Assembly (NCBI GenBank): GCA_021234155.1
Contig: JAJEKV010000033.1
Location: 2,335,454-2,399,453, forward strand
Direction: 5' to 3'
From: Isoetes taiwanensis
Taxonomy: Eukaryota; Streptophyta; Lycopodiopsida; Isoetales; Isoetaceae
Length of the DNA stretch: 64,000 nt
Notes under the pieces: generated by a model
Told to the model about the DNA's origin: nothing
Seen by the model: only the letters and a program-made list of their open reading frames with translations
Databases searched by the model: none
Shown here: positions 20,618-32,977 of the stretch, in pieces
Layout of the letters: the number at the start of each line of letters is the position of its first letter
How positions within the stretch are numbered: the first letter of the stretch is position 1
Program-made: the position numbers and the translations under genes

Positions 20618-23600
20618 ATGAAGGCAGCTGCTCAAAGTTCTCCGCCATCCAGAGCATCTCAGGTACAGGATCATGATCCCGAGTCTCCATCCTTAGGTAG
20701 AAGGCCGGGCCCTTGGCCACCCAGAATGGATATGGCTCCCCCAAATGGGAAAATGCAGGGGTCTTGGGCAAGAAGAACAGGATTCAAAAGTAATCTATCT
20801 GGAGAAAGTGTTAGTACCGTCAGTGATACAGAAACAAATAAGTCCCCTGCCATGAACACTGCTAGAATAAAAACTCCCCCAAATGCCAATTCCCAACCTA
20901 ATGGACATGACAAGGGAAGAGGCGTTGGAGCTGGAGGAAAGGTAACATCTGTTCCTCCCTCAGCTATGAAGAGAGGGACGGATTCTGGAAACTTGAGTGG
21001 AGCCCAGAGCAGTGGACAATTTAAGCTGGAGCCTTCCAGACAGTACAAGAGTTCCGAGATTGACATGATGTCTCAGTCTCAGGATGCAGATGATGCAATG
21101 ATGTCAAAACAATCTCACATGAAATATGAGCTCAGAGATACTCCAGGGTTAGGTTAGTTCACATCTGTATATGTTAATTTTGCTCCTTTGCTCCAGTTTC
21201 TCTAATCTCTTCCCATCATTTACAGTGCCTATTGTTCTCTATGGACTCCAGCATTATCTCTCGATTGCAGGATCACTAGTCTTAATGCCTCTCATATTTG
21301 TTCCAGCAATGGGAGGAACTGATGTAAGCACTATCTTTGCTTAAACGAAGGTTTTGCAACTCATTTTCAGTTTTTCAGTTTCTACGTGTTGCTTGGTTTT
21401 TGATATATATGGGGCCTTTTTTTAGGTTGATACTGCCAAGGTCATCTCCACTATGCTTCTGGTATCTGGTATCACCACATTGTTACATACTTGTTTTGGT
21501 TCAAGATTACCCCTGATACAGGGAGCATCATTTGTCTATCTAGCTCCAATACTTTCCATCATCTTTTCTCCAGAGTTTACATCTGTGAACGAGAATGTAA
21601 GATGCCACACTCAGCTTGATATTTCATTAGGAAGGTTAGAGAATGGTCCCAATTTTAAGGTTTCAAAACTGAGCATTTTCTGTCTTTATATTGTAGAGGT
21701 TTAAACATATAATGCGGGAGTTACAAGGCGCAGTAATAATTTCTTCAGTCTTTCAAGTTATTGTGGGATATAGTGGTCTCATGTCAATCCTGCTCAGGTA
21801 TAGTTGCTAAAAAGGTGAAATCTCATATGCATTTTAAAGGAGAATTCATTGAATTTATAAAAAAACCGTGGTTGCAGAGTCATCAACCCAGTTGTGGTTG
21901 CACCGACCATTGCAGCAGTTGGCCTTGCCTTCTTTACCTATGGCTTTCCTGTTGTTGGGATGTGTGTAGAGATTGGCATCCCTCAAATTATTGTTGTCTT
22001 ATTCTTTGCACTGGTATAGTGGCAAGCATTTGTTTCTTATCTGCTACTTGTTTACAACTTTAACTTATTAGTTATTCACCTGCAGTATCTCAGAAAGATT
22101 GCTGTCTTTGGTCATCGTATATTCCAAATATATGCAGTAAGCCACATCTTAAGGGATTAATCTTTTCTCAAGTTGCAAATGATGGGATAACATCTGATAC
22201 ATAAAGGTATTCTGATATTGACACCAAACATCTGGGAAACAGGTACCGTTGGGTCTTGCAATCATTTGGGCGTATGCTTTCCTTCTCACGGAAGCAGGTG
22301 CCTACAATTTTAAAGGATGCAAGATGAATATACCATCATCGAATATTGTTTCTCCGGAATGTCAGAAGCATGTGCACACAATGAGACACTGTCGTACAGA
22401 TGTATCCAATGTCTTCAATGAAGCCTCTTGGTTTCGTTTTCCATATCCATTTCAATGGGGAGCACCAAGATTTCATTTTAAAACTGGGCTTGTGATGATG
22501 TCTGCATCCATAATTGCAACCCTAGATTCGGTAAGTGTTTTTCTGCATCTAACTTTTGGATCACAAAAAGTAGAACTCATAGATGGTTTTGCTAAAAAAT
22601 TTGGGCTACACATTTTACAGGTTGGAACATATCATGCTGCATCGCTACTCGTAGCATCACGAGCTCCAACAGCAGGGATAGTATGTAGAGGTATTGGACT
22701 TGAAGGCATTACTAGTGCTCTGGCGGGAGTCTGGGGCACTGGGGCAGGAGCAACAACTTTGACAGAAAATGTTCACACAATTGCTGTCACAAAAATGGGC
22801 AGCCGGCATGCAGTAGAATTCGGCGCCTGCATCCTAATTGCTCTATCTCTTATAGGTACATCAAACATGAAAATACCTTTCATCTTTGAGCAAATGAATA
22901 AGACACGTTTTTCTTCACCAGTGTGCTGCAACAAAGCACAGTAACCTGAGGTTTGATGTCAAATTGTAATACTCATGTGGGCAATAACTCTATAAATGGT
23001 AACTTCTGCAGGAAAAGTAGGAGCATTAATTGCGTCTATACCACCAGTAATGGTTGCAGCCCTCCTGTGTGTCATGTGGACACTCACAACAGCTCTAGGA
23101 CTCTCAAATCTCAGATACAGCGAGACTGGAAGCTCCCGCAATGTACTTATTGTTGGCTTTTCACTTTTTCTATCTTTGTCAGTACCAGCATATTTTCAGC
23201 AGTATGCAACAAATGGTTTACATACTTCAACTATCAAGAGTTACTTTCAAGCTTATGCAGCTTCCCAACATGGCCCATTCCGTACAAAGAGCCCAGGAGT
23301 AAGTGTTAACACGTCGTCTCTATGTTGGTCAGTTTAGTTTAAGTTGTGCCGCCCTTTCCTTTGGCTTGTCCAAATGTTTTGGCCTTCTATAAAGCTGGTC
23401 CTAAATGCCTAGATGTGGTTGACTACATGTATTGCGCTACTTCTTCTACCTTTCTTTTGGTCTAAATTGAAAACCAATCATTTAGCTCTTCAGCAAGTGA
23501 TACGTTCATCCTTAATTTATTGTTTCAGATCCAATGTAATTCTGCAGATGAACAGTATGCTTAGAATAATCTAGAAGCACAAGCACTCTGCCAAACTGCT

Positions 23601-24085
23601 TAGACTAATCTAGAAGCACACGCACTCTGCCAAATTATCTGGCCAATCCACATCGCATTTTCTGCTCTGACAAGTCCTTTGTCTAAAGTGGTCTAACTGG
23701 TGGGTGACATGGTTTTAATGAACTTAATGCATAGTACCAAGATGCAGAAGTCTGTTCCTAAATCAGATGCCCCAGCATATACTCAAAAAAAGATATATCT
23801 CAAATCTTGGGAGGTTTTATAATTGTCATGCAGATAAAACTGATGGCTTGACATATTGTGCAGGTAAACTTCGTTCTTAATGCTATATTTTCTATGCACA
23901 TGGTGATTGCCTTCCTGGTAGCATTTATCTTGGATAACACAGTGCCTGGAAGCCGGCAGGAGAGGGGAATGTATCTATGGTCTCGCCCCACAACAGTAAG
24001 GAGCGAGGCTTCAGCTATCAAAGATTACGTGCTACCATTTGGATTAGGAAGATTTTTCAAGTGCATAAAGTGTGTTGGATTGTAA
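20618..24085 (+). CDS. NAT12: Nucleobase-ascorbate transporter, NAT11/NAT12 type
   Basis: Membrane permease of the xanthine/uracil permease (NAT/NCS2) family. Plant members are thought to move purine/pyrimidine bases with protons; the substrate of this branch is unsettled. Ten exons by GT-AG and phase: 20618-21152, 21226-21323, 21426-21596, 21697-21797, 21878-22013, 22086-22136, 22243-22530, 22621-22855, 23012-23298, 23864-24085. They give 707 residues, matching the about 709 of Arabidopsis NAT11/12. The first about 170 residues are a polar Ser/Pro/Gln-rich cytosolic extension specific to this branch. Then come LYGLQHYLS, LPLIQGASFVYLAP, and the NAT signature region ENVHTIAVTKMGSR (about 509-522), with Asn510 and Thr518 in conserved positions. 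About 12 hydrophobic segments follow the usual pattern. All introns are under 570 bases. Confidence 0.93.
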
Positions 24086-25759
24086 AATTGAAAGAATTTA
24101 GATGTCACACTCTGGACATGCACAAACTTAACTAGTTCCTATTGGTTGCAAAATTTCCCCAGAGCTTTGGAATTTAGAAACTTAGAACATTGAAAAACTG
24201 ATTAGTTCATAGGAAAAGGTATATCAGCATATAAAAATGTGCAATACATACCAGCTATTGGGGTCATATGCAAGTCCATCCATACTTGTACTATTTGATG
24301 GATGGGATTGAGTGCTATTGCATTTCAATATTTATGGCTTCAGTGCTGCAGTTAGTAACCAAGCTTTTAAGCGAGTATAACTGTACCTAGGAACCAGCAC
24401 AGAGAGTGAGCACCAGCATATGAATAATATGCAACAGATACCCAGCTTACATGACTACTATTTATTATAAGAGGGTGATTTTCTAGTGTTTTCTTGCCAA
24501 GGTGGCTTAAGGCTTTGATGCAAATTCACATTTAGGTGCGATGGCCTTTATTTCTGGTCGTATTTCTTCAAAAGCAACCAGGAAAGAAGTGCATACAAAC
24601 TTATCTAAACATTGCTAAAGGTAAGTCATTTTTAAGGCAACAAAATTGAGGTGCCCCTAAGCTACATAAATGGGACTAAAGAAATGGAAATTAAAAATAT
24701 AACTTTAAGAACGACAAGCCTATCTTTCTTACAATGATCAAGATCTGTTAAATTACGAGATCTTATAAAAAATACTATCTATCTATCTTATAGCAGTCCA
24801 TAATAATTCCACTGTGCACAAAGACTAGTAGAAATTGCTTCATTTAGCTTGGGAATCGTTACTATCCAGGTTTTGTAATTGTAGGTAGGTAGGTAGGTAG
24901 GTACATACGTTGTTGTAAATAGTAGGAAGGGTCACCAATCGCGAACAATGGTCTAATTGTGGACTATAGTAAAAAATGGATCAAATTTCCTAGTAGTGAA
25001 TCACCATATAATTATTGTCTCAATCTAGACCATTGAATGAAGTGGGTGAAAAGTGGGCTCAATCTTAATCATCCAATCTCAGTTTTGATCCACAATAGGT
25101 ATTTGGCTATTTGTATCCAATTTTTTCTGACAAAAACTATATATAATTCCTCAAACCAAGAGCCTTTTAGCCATGCAATTTAATTGACGAAAATATTTTA
25201 TTTTCAACCTTTCCTAGCCCATGATTCTTAAGTGATCTATTGTTGGTGCACCTCCCCTAAAGGACATCCTCTTTGCTTGGACTTCTTTGCTTAGAGAATT
25301 TAGAGTTGGTCAATGGCACCCTCGTGTAAGGTAAAGTCATACAAGTTGAATTTTACTTTAAGTGTTCATAGTTTTGGCTTTAGCATACAAGCTTGCAAGA
25401 AATTTTTGGGATCTTTCTGGAGGATTTGCTTCATTATCCTATAGGCTTGTGTTGATGGCTTGGTAGAATTCTTGGTTCTTCTGCTCTAAATCTCTATGGA
25501 AGCAATGTGTTTCCAATAAAGGGGGTCATGCATAAAGACAAGTACTTTAAACATATGAAGAATATTTTGAAGGTTTCTTTAAGCACATCTTTTCTTATTT
25601 CTTTCTTGTTTTGGAAACTCTTAATGACTTGCTGGAAAATGGGATCCTTTCTTGTTTTTGGAAATTCTTAATAGTTTGGCTGGAAAATGGGATTATTTCT
25701 TGTAGTACTCAGAAGAGCAAGTTTTCTTCTTGGAATCCTTCTCAAGTTTGATTCGAGAA
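24086..25759. other. Intergenic, no gene seen
   Basis: AT-rich sequence downstream of NAT. Contains a (GTAG)n microsatellite at about 24883-24903. No ORF, RNA gene or clear repeat was recognised. Confidence 0.45.
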
Positions 25760-27730
25760 ATAGCTAGGGACCAGCCACATCTTTGACTTGCTTATCTGCA
25801 ATGGTCTTGCACAATGACCATCATCCTCCTCCAGCACTTGTCGGAAGAAGATTCAGGGGGACCGATCTAGCATTGTAGATTATGTGCTTGTGGCCAAGCA
25901 ACATCTACACCTTCTCAGGCATCTCTAGGTGGGAAGAGACAACGGAGCTGAAGAGGTGGATTTAGATCATCAACCCATCTTCTTTGAGATAAACTGACAA
26001 CGCCAATGTCAACGTCCAATGTGATTACCAGATGTTCAATATCAAGCTACCTTTTATATGCCTTATTTATGCCTGGATTACAATCAAACAGAGTCTTATG
26101 CCCAGCTGCTCACACAAGAATTATTGAAAATTTTACAGCTTTTACACTAATAGAGTGACAATTTGCGCAATCGTTCTAAGTGCATTTAAAAACTGTTTGA
26201 GAGGAAGCAACAAGAAGGCCTTCACGTTCGGCAAGCTTTCCTTGAAACAAGTGGTTTGACATTGAATGCAAGGAACTCAAATGCTGACTAAGCATAATTT
26301 ATCCCACAATCATGCTGCAAAAATCATTTTACCTGCTTGATCCTCACCCCCGAATATTTTGGAAAAGAGTACTATAGAAATCTATGCGATCTAAATGGAA
26401 CATCTCTTCAAAACAGTGGATGCAGTACTTCATATATCTTTATGATCCTATAGGGGTTTGAAATGAGGTATCAACATAGACAGGCCCAACATTAGTTATA
26501 ACAGATGTAGATGTCACTAAAGGCTTACAAAATCTCGCAATGGAAAGGCTACTGATCTATTAAAGTGGGCAGGGCCATAGATTATCCCTGTCCTGGTTAG
26601 TCTATTTAATAGGGACTTCAAGAAGGCTTCCTCTTGCAATGGACCATCAGCAGGGTGGTTCCAATACATAAGGCACGTGATCCTCATTACCTTGCCATAT
26701 ACCGCACAATCATGGTCAGCGCATTATTGGCAAAATTACTGGCAGAGATTTTTGAGTAGCAACTGACGGCATAGGCAGAGCAAATAAAAGTATATTTCAT
26801 GAAATAGGCAAAATGCGGACCTAGATACTCTACCGTATATCATACTTTTACGTTTTGGGCCTTCGGAGAGGACAACACGGGATCTGTATTGCTATCTTGT
26901 AGATGTGACAATACTAGGCGACAAGATCTGTATTGCTATCTTGTAGATGTGATACGGTACCTAGAGAGAAGGAAAGGTTAATGCAATTAGAAGCCCCCCA
27001 AAAGTTGCAAAATATAGTATATAGACTATGAAACATGCTCAACACAAATGCCACCATCGGGACAGCCTTTCAACAGTAGTGTTGAAGTCTGCCAAAAGTG
27101 CACTCTCTCCCAGCTATTGGAACTATACATTGACCACCTTGAGGGTTGGCTTGCTCAAAGTGGAGATGGAGAGGGCCGCTTAGTTCATCATATCATCTGG
27201 TAGTTGATATACACATGTGATGTGGATCTCTTAGCTCATGTTCTAGTAAATTTGTAGCAGCTTCTGGATATGAGAATTTTTTCCCAGAAAGTAGCAAACA
27301 TGGAAGACACTCGCCTTAAGTATGCAATGAGGACCATAATAACCTGAAGCAGTATCTAGACAAGTGCTTCCTAAGTAAGATTTTGGATGTTAGGGCTTTA
27401 GAACTGGTAAAGCCAGTATACCACAAACCCATATTAATCATGCTTCGTTAAAGTCCACAACAATACTTTTTAGCGCATTTCACGATTGTTTACCACCTTA
27501 GTATTGAGACAAACAAATTGGTCTGGGAAGAGCGGGAAGATAGGATTTGCCAATGCTTCCAACTAGAAGCTATTGAAGATGGATGCCACACTCTTCAGGA
27601 CTGCCCAACATTTGGCCTTATCAAAGCACGATATGCCGGGTTGATTACACCTAATGTGATGTTGTAGATGGCTTCCATGGGGGTACTAGCATCATATCTT
27701 CAGGAGGACGTCCATGCACCATAGAACATT
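25760..27730 (+). mobile_element. Decayed LINE, same family as 1722-3300
   Basis: Frames are broken throughout, but LINE landmarks appear in order. The endonuclease end comes first (SSIVDYVLVAKQHLHLL near 25870). RT N-terminal motifs follow (VPIHKARDPHYLAIYRTIM near 26660-26720, then ALLAKLLAEIFE). The C-terminal zinc-binding region (RICQCF, AIEDGCHTLQDCP near 27540-27605) is followed by a tail homologous to the LINE fragment at 1915-2616 (LASYLQED versus LGSYLQEV). No tail repeat is clear. It is old and inactive. Confidence 0.6.
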
Positions 27731-27939
27731 ACCAGAGCAACTCACGATAATGCAAGGTATTGGCCACCAATCATGAAGCCATTGACTCTAATCCACTAAG
27801 TTGACATGGTCAAGCGGCCCAAGCTTGATGGTGCACTAGAATAAACCACAATGGAGCCAAGCTAGGCTGGCCCATGCAACCTAATGGACAACTAATGACC
27901 CTATAGTAACGACAAAAAAACAAGAAGTTTTTACTCAAA

Positions 27940-28212
27940 ATGGAAACCACGTCTGCGAAACGTATATTGCAACTATTGTGGCCGCAAAACGAACACCATG
28001 CGACCGCATGGATTATGGTGTGGTTGCATTATGCCAAGTTTGAACCCGCATTCTGCGGCCGAGTTCCTTGCAGTATGCGAGTGCCAGGATTCTTCTACGA
28101 CCGCATTACGGCACCATGCAGATGCCATTTGATAAGGAGAGCATCCGCATCGACGAAACACGTGTTCACGTCGGAGATTTGGCGACCGCTTTTTATCAAT
28201 ATGCGGCGGTGA
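27940..28212. repeat. GC-rich segment with repeated GACCGCAT motif
   Basis: GCGACCGCAT, ACCCGCATTC, ACGACCGCAT, CATCCGCAT and GGCGACCGC recur within 270 bases in otherwise AT-rich DNA, with TGCGGCCG-type complements. It is probably part of an unclassified repeat. No coding evidence. Confidence 0.35.
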
Positions 28213-28740
28213 ATGTTTGTGTTCGCATATGTGCTTAAGTACTTACACATCGTTACAGGTAATGGATGGTTCAGGGAAGTAGCAATATGGACCAGAGAGA
28301 TGGGGATGAATCTAAGCAATATACTGAATGAAGGGAAATGGAATGAAGATTGGGTCGACAGAGCGACACGGACATGGTTACCAAAATACAGTGGCCCGAA
28401 GATACTATGGCTAAGAGAAGTCTTCAACCCGGATCAGCAGATAGGACAACAAATATATAGAGATATCCGAGTAAGGAAGGCAAAGGGACACCCTAGCAAG
28501 ATTCAGGATGGGGAGCCACGATTTAAGAATCGAGAAGGATAGGTGGAGGAAAGTGGAAAGGGAGAATCGAGTCTGCAGAATATGTGACACAGGGGGAATG
28601 GGAGGATGAGAACTACATGCTCAATTATTGTACGGCATACGAAGACATCAGAAGTAAGTACAGGCTTATAAGATGGGGACAGCCAATACACATCCCATGG
28701 CAAGAGCGGAAACAAAAACGGATTTAGCAGATGCAATCAA
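28213..28740 (+). pseudogene. LINE-type reverse transcriptase C-terminal fragment
   Basis: An open frame from 28213 to 28542 (GKWNEDWVDRATRTWLPKY and following) continues after frameshifts into RVCRICDTG, EDENYMLNYC, AYEDIRSKYRLIRWG (about 28560-28680). CRIC...EDE...C plus AYEDIR is the post-RT zinc-binding signature of non-LTR elements. It belongs to a different lineage from the LINE at 1722. It ends just before the left terminus of the DNA transposon at 28915. The remainder of its 3' UTR with an (ATTCT)n tail probably lies at 36775-36968. Confidence 0.5.
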
Positions 28741-28914
28741 GAAAATGATGACTAAGCATCGAGAGGTGCACAAGGAAAAAGGGTTGATAATATGAGCCAC
28801 TGCAGAGGTGGGGACATTAAAACCCGTGAAAAGCACAACTAAAAGCTGATGATAATGATGCACCCACGCATGGTCATGATGCCAATTATAAGCGGGGTGC
28901 CGATATCAATAGAA

Positions 28915-28938
28915 GGGTGTAAAATCGCTAGTGGGGTA
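28915..28938 (+). repeat. Left terminal inverted repeat
   Basis: GGGTGTAAAATCGCTAGTGG and four further bases pair with 36748-36770 in inverted orientation. Subterminal TTTAAGCACTTTAAGTGCT (about 28954-28972) has a counterpart TTTTAAGCACTTGTAAG near the right end. Confidence 0.6.
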
Positions 28939-29062
28939 CAACTTTTGGCGAAGCGTTTAAGCACTTTAAGTGCTGAAACTCGCGGACGTCGAAGCCCGTC
29001 ACGCCCTTCTCCCTCCTTTTCCCCTGGGCGCGAAAACTCAGATCAGTGTTTCACTGTTGACG

Positions 29063-29433
29063 ATGGAGGCATGGAGCGCGGATGATTTTCACACCATCAG
29101 AGGTCTGTGCAATTCGGGGGTGAAGCCCCACGAGGAAGAAGCTTGGTTGGAAAATAATGTCACGGATCGAGATTGGGATTCTGTTTGGACAAAGAAGTTG
29201 AACAAGGGAAAGATAAAATGGCATCAGTGCAAAGGGAGCATCTTCAAGAGAAGTTGGAAACACTCTGCCGAAAAATCTACAAGAATTGTCACAACAAAGA
29301 AGTAAGAAAGCAAGCGGCCCTTGCTTTTGCGTTTGAAAATTGCACTAGATCAATACTTGCACCCGGAACACAAAGTAAAGGCGGGCTGCATTTGTCGTGC
29401 AATGTCAAAGATACCACAACAATAGACAAGTAA
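29063..29433 (+). pseudogene. Unidentified ORF fragments in the transposon
   Basis: Two overlapping frames look coding: from 29063 MEAWSADDFHTI...RDWDSVWTKKL, and from 29218 a charged helical stretch (QREHLQEKLETLCRKIY). Switching between them needs a frameshift near 29220. They may form the 5' part of the coiled-coil gene that follows. No family is recognised. Confidence 0.3.
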
Positions 29434-29478
29434 AAACAGAGGCGATGTTGTAGCACATGTTAGGAAAAAGCGAAATGA

Positions 29479-30351
29479 AGGCAAAGCCAAAGGTGGCAAT
29501 TTGGATCAAATGAGGTCAGTGCATGTGATGAAAACATAAAAACCTTAGAGAATGCAGTACAGGAGATTGGAAAATCAGTTTTACTTATCACAAAGAATCT
29601 GGAAGCAGTAGGAAGTGAGCTGAAAGGCAATGAGAAGGCCTCTGAATTACAGAAAATGATGTTGGAAGAGGCTGAAAACAGTTTAAGACAGGCCACAAAT
29701 GATTTGGCTACAAAACGGGGAGGAGTTCAAGCAATCCAACATGTGAGTTGGAGGCGAAAATTAAAGATTTGGAGCGGTGTCCGGATGGAAACTTGGCACG
29801 GGAACAAGGTACAAAAAGCAATGAACCCTACATCCATTAATGAGCGGGTCAAACATAAACTCAAACTTGAGGAGGAGTTAAAAGTTCTCGAAGAAGAACA
29901 GAGACTCCTGCATTTCTACATAAACAATTTGTGGAAGCTGAAAATGGATACTCCTGCAACATTTAGCATCTCTACTATTATACGAGATAAGTTGCTAGTG
30001 GAAGATTCATTTTATACATGTTCGGCATGTGGTCTGGAATTCACTAAAGCTTACAGGTTAAGTTTAGCACTGAATTGCCAACATGAGTATCATATAGCTT
30101 GTTGTTCATTGTTGAGAGGAGGACAATGTATTCATGGTTGCCCTGGAAAGGTGCCAGAGGGTGTATTTGACGAGCTAGGTTTTGGCCATGTTGCAGGTGC
30201 TTCAAATAGTACACCAAAAAAGGATGTGTTAATCCGTCCTGCAATTGAGGTCTCACCGTTGAGGGTTCAAAGAAGGACAATGGTGCCATTTGAAGATGCA
30301 CAACACCTGCAAAGTCCTATAGGAGTACAAATCAATTGTGGATCGATTTGA
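29479..30351 (+). CDS. Coiled-coil protein with C-terminal RING-like zinc motif
   Basis: Open from 29479 and in one frame through 30351; the true start is unknown because the upstream part is frameshifted. The first part is heptad-rich (LENAVQEIGKSVLLITKNL, then KLEEELKVLEEEQRLL), suggesting a coiled coil. About residue 180 of the open frame there is a Cys/His cluster: CSAC, then NCQHEYHIACC, then CIHGC. This has the spacing feel of a RING or related zinc-binding fold that often mediates ubiquitin transfer or protein binding. It lies inside the DNA transposon, next to the phosphatase-like gene. It may be a captured host gene or an element accessory gene. Function is unknown. Confidence 0.45.
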   Translation, partial: RQSQRWQFGSNEVSACDENIKTLENAVQEIGKSVLLITKNLEAVGSELKGNEKASELQKMMLEEAENSLRQATNDLATKRGGVQAIQHVSWRRKLKIWSGVRMETWHGNKVQKAMNPTSINERVKHKLKLEEELKVLEEEQRLLHFYINNLWKLKMDTPATFSISTIIRDKLLVEDSFYTCSACGLEFTKAYRLSLALNCQHEYHIACCSLLRGGQCIHGCPGKVPEGVFDELGFGHVAGASNSTPKKDVLIRPAIEVSPLRVQRRTMVPFEDAQHLQSPIGVQINCGSI

Positions 30352-31008
30352 TTGCAACAAAGCCAGAACCACCACCACCAGTCAAGAAGTCTGTCCAAGA
30401 AGCTATAGAAGAAGTTTAAACACAACACCGGTTGTGGAAAGAACAACAGACCGATTGTACACAATCGAAGCACCTAAGGAAGTTGAGGGAGTAATTCCAT
30501 CGGATGAGGGCAACTTGGCTGAATATTTGCGAGAAAGGAAAGGGCGTAAGAACAAAGAGGGGTAAGCCGGAGGATAGCAAAGTAGTTGTTCGGGCTACAA
30601 GAAAGAGAACAAGAAGTAGCTATGCAAAAGATGCGAAGCGGTCTCAATCATGACACCACATATATCGAAGTGTGTTACAAGAAAATGCGAAATCGCCCTC
30701 AAGGTTCGGTGAGCCTCGATCTTCAACAAGTGATTTCGCCATTAATAACCCCGAAAGGGGGTATGGGCATTGTTGGGCAAGTCCACAACTTAGTGTTGAT
30801 CAAAACATTGAATATTATTGATTTTCTTTTGTTGCATTCAATTGTAGGATTACCAGTTCATTCTGTTAGGTCGAGAATCCTCTTTGTTGATCTGAAAGGT
30901 TTCCACATTCAACCCATTTTTCATTTTCATCTTCATCTATTTATTCATGTAGTAATTCTGTTGTGTAGGTATTCGGGATGTTCCAACGTACTAAATATTG
31001 ATTTGCCC

Positions 31009-31712
31009 GTAAAGATAAACTCATTGTCTTGGATTTAAATGGTGTGTTGGTAAAACATTTGGTGCAAATGAACACATACGCTTTGAAGCGGGATTGACAA
31101 TGACATACACTAGCGAAAAGAAAGTGATATTCAGACCCAAGCGTGTTCTTCTTGAAGACTTTGTTCTGAAGTGTCGTGTTGGTATATGGTCATCAATGCA
31201 ACTCTCCAATGTGGAAGATGTCTTTGCAAGTACTATGTCCGCATTTGAGGGACAGATTTGAATTTGTATGGGGACGGGAAAAATGTGTGCGGACCGGTTT
31301 TCACCACCCTAACAAACCCAGGTGTCCAAATCATGATGAAGCCACTTGGGAAAATATATGAGTCATACCCAAGATTCTCGGGTAAGACTTTGCTTCTTGA
31401 TGATTCATTGTACAAGTCTTACCTTAGCAGTCCCTGGAAATTTCTGCGGGTACCTGCATTCAAGATGGATGTCCATGATGAAGTGCTTCCAGTACTCACC
31501 CCAAAGATAGAAGAAATACTGCAGGCCAAGGCCGAGGAAGATATGAAGTCACCGTGAAGAATACACATAGATACAAGCCTTGGCCTAAGACAGATAGAAA
31601 GATTATGAAGCTATGCTTGGAAAGACTTTCTGGAAAACAGTTGCAGTTCTGCAGGTTTGTGAAGAAGGAATTGGAGAAGGTTTATGGTGATGACGCTTGT
31701 CATTCTCCATGA
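31009..31712 (+). pseudogene. FCP1-homology (HAD-type) phosphatase-like gene, frameshifted
   Basis: The FCP1/NIF domain dephosphorylates Ser/Thr in proteins such as the RNA polymerase II tail, using a DxDx(T/V) nucleophile. Here the start of the domain is LIVLDLNGVLV (31019-31053). It has Asn in place of the second Asp, as in a set of uncharacterised plant FCP1-like proteins. Further landmarks: VGIWSSMQLSNVEDVF (about 31172), FEFVWGREKCVRTGFHHPN (about 31255), KTLLLDDSLYKSYL (about 31384), and a C-terminal KELEKVYGDDACH. At least three frame changes (near 31062, 31235 and 31355) are needed to join them, and a fourth near 31540 leads into the tail, so the gene is broken or intron positions are unresolved. 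It sits within the DNA transposon. Confidence 0.6.
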
Positions 31713-32589
31713 TTATTGGTCTGTTTGTCATTTATTTAGGCCAAGGAATCCTACACTTTTCATGTACCATCTTTATCTTAATTTAAGAATGTTATTGCTA
31801 TATTGTTTATGTAGTTCAATGCAGACTTGTCTATAAGTTTTTGCTATATTGTTTATATATACTTCAATCTTGACCGAAAGGGATGCTTAAAACTTATCAA
31901 GTGCTTAAAAAAAATTACTGCAAGTGCTATGGTTTGAGTCTTAATGGCGGAATCTTGCTTATTGTCTTGCGTGATGTGGATACTTTTATGTAGTTGCTTA
32001 ATGTCATCATGTGCTTCTTGTCATGCGGGTAAGGTCACGGTGCTTATTGCTAAGCCATATAACTGTTTAAAGGTAGCTGTTTATTGCATAAGTGCTCGTG
32101 TGTTCCAGTGCTTACTCACTGGCACTGCTGAAAGTGATTAAAGTGCTTAGTGTTTGAAACTAATGAAAGAGCTAGAGCACTGTTACACTCAAGCAGAATC
32201 TGAATGGACCGCCGCGAATTCGAACTTCATAAATTTGATAGATAGACAAAAATAACATTTCATAGATGAAAACATATATGTTAAATGCTTTGTTTGCGGT
32301 CTTTGTTTATTGCATGTGTGCTCTTGCATTCCAAAGATGCTTACTCACAAGCAACTTTGAAACTAATTAAAGTGCTTAGTGTTTGAGCGGATCAACATTA
32401 CATTCAAGCGAGAATATGGACTACACAAGAATTCAATGTTTTGCCACATGCATGGATAATAGAAGTAAGAACATCAAATGAATTCATTCTTTACTCAATA
32501 GAAAAACAAAATGTGATCTTTGAAAAGAAGTAGATGAGACAAGATAGAAAATTGTGAGACAAAAATTTTTGTATATTAACAAAATTTTT
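31713..32589 (+). other. Transposon interior with repeated AAGTGCTTA motif
   Basis: No gene seen. Variants of AAGTGCTTA recur near 31896, 32038, 32105, 32140 and 32367, matching the subterminal motif of the transposon ends. Two passages around TTAAAGTGCTTAGTGTTTGA (32137 and 32365) are partial duplicates. Confidence 0.4.
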
Positions 32590-32609
32590 CTACAAAAAAA
32601 AGGCCTTGG

Positions 32610-32755
32610 TAGGTGTCTTCGATTCGTTGGGTGTCTTTGATCGGGGGTGGTCTTGGGGGGTGTATTTGAGCGGGGGTGTCTTTGAGCAGGGGTGTCTTTG
32701 AGCAGGGGTGTCTTCAAGGGGTGTCTTGGGGGTGTCTTCAAGGGCTTTACGGCTC
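32610..32755 (+). repeat. GGGGTGTCTT minisatellite
   Basis: About eight imperfect copies of a 16-20-base unit GGGGTGTCTTTGAGCA. On the minus strand it could encode a T/P/R/H-rich run, but frame-neutral change shows no coding constraint. Confidence 0.6.
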
Positions 32756-32756
32756 C

Positions 32757-32946
32757 TCCACACATTCTCCTCCAATTCCTGCCTCCTCACGCCTCTTAGT
32801 GGGGCGCTCTTCATAACTTGACTCAGCGGTTTTTTTTTCTTCTTCTTCATCCGCCTCTTCCTCTTCCTCTCCATCTTCCTCTTCCTCCTCGAATTGTCTT
32901 CCTCGAAATTGTCTTCTTCTTCTTCTTGATTCCTCTTCTTCTTCCA

Positions 32947-32977
<31 letters not shown>

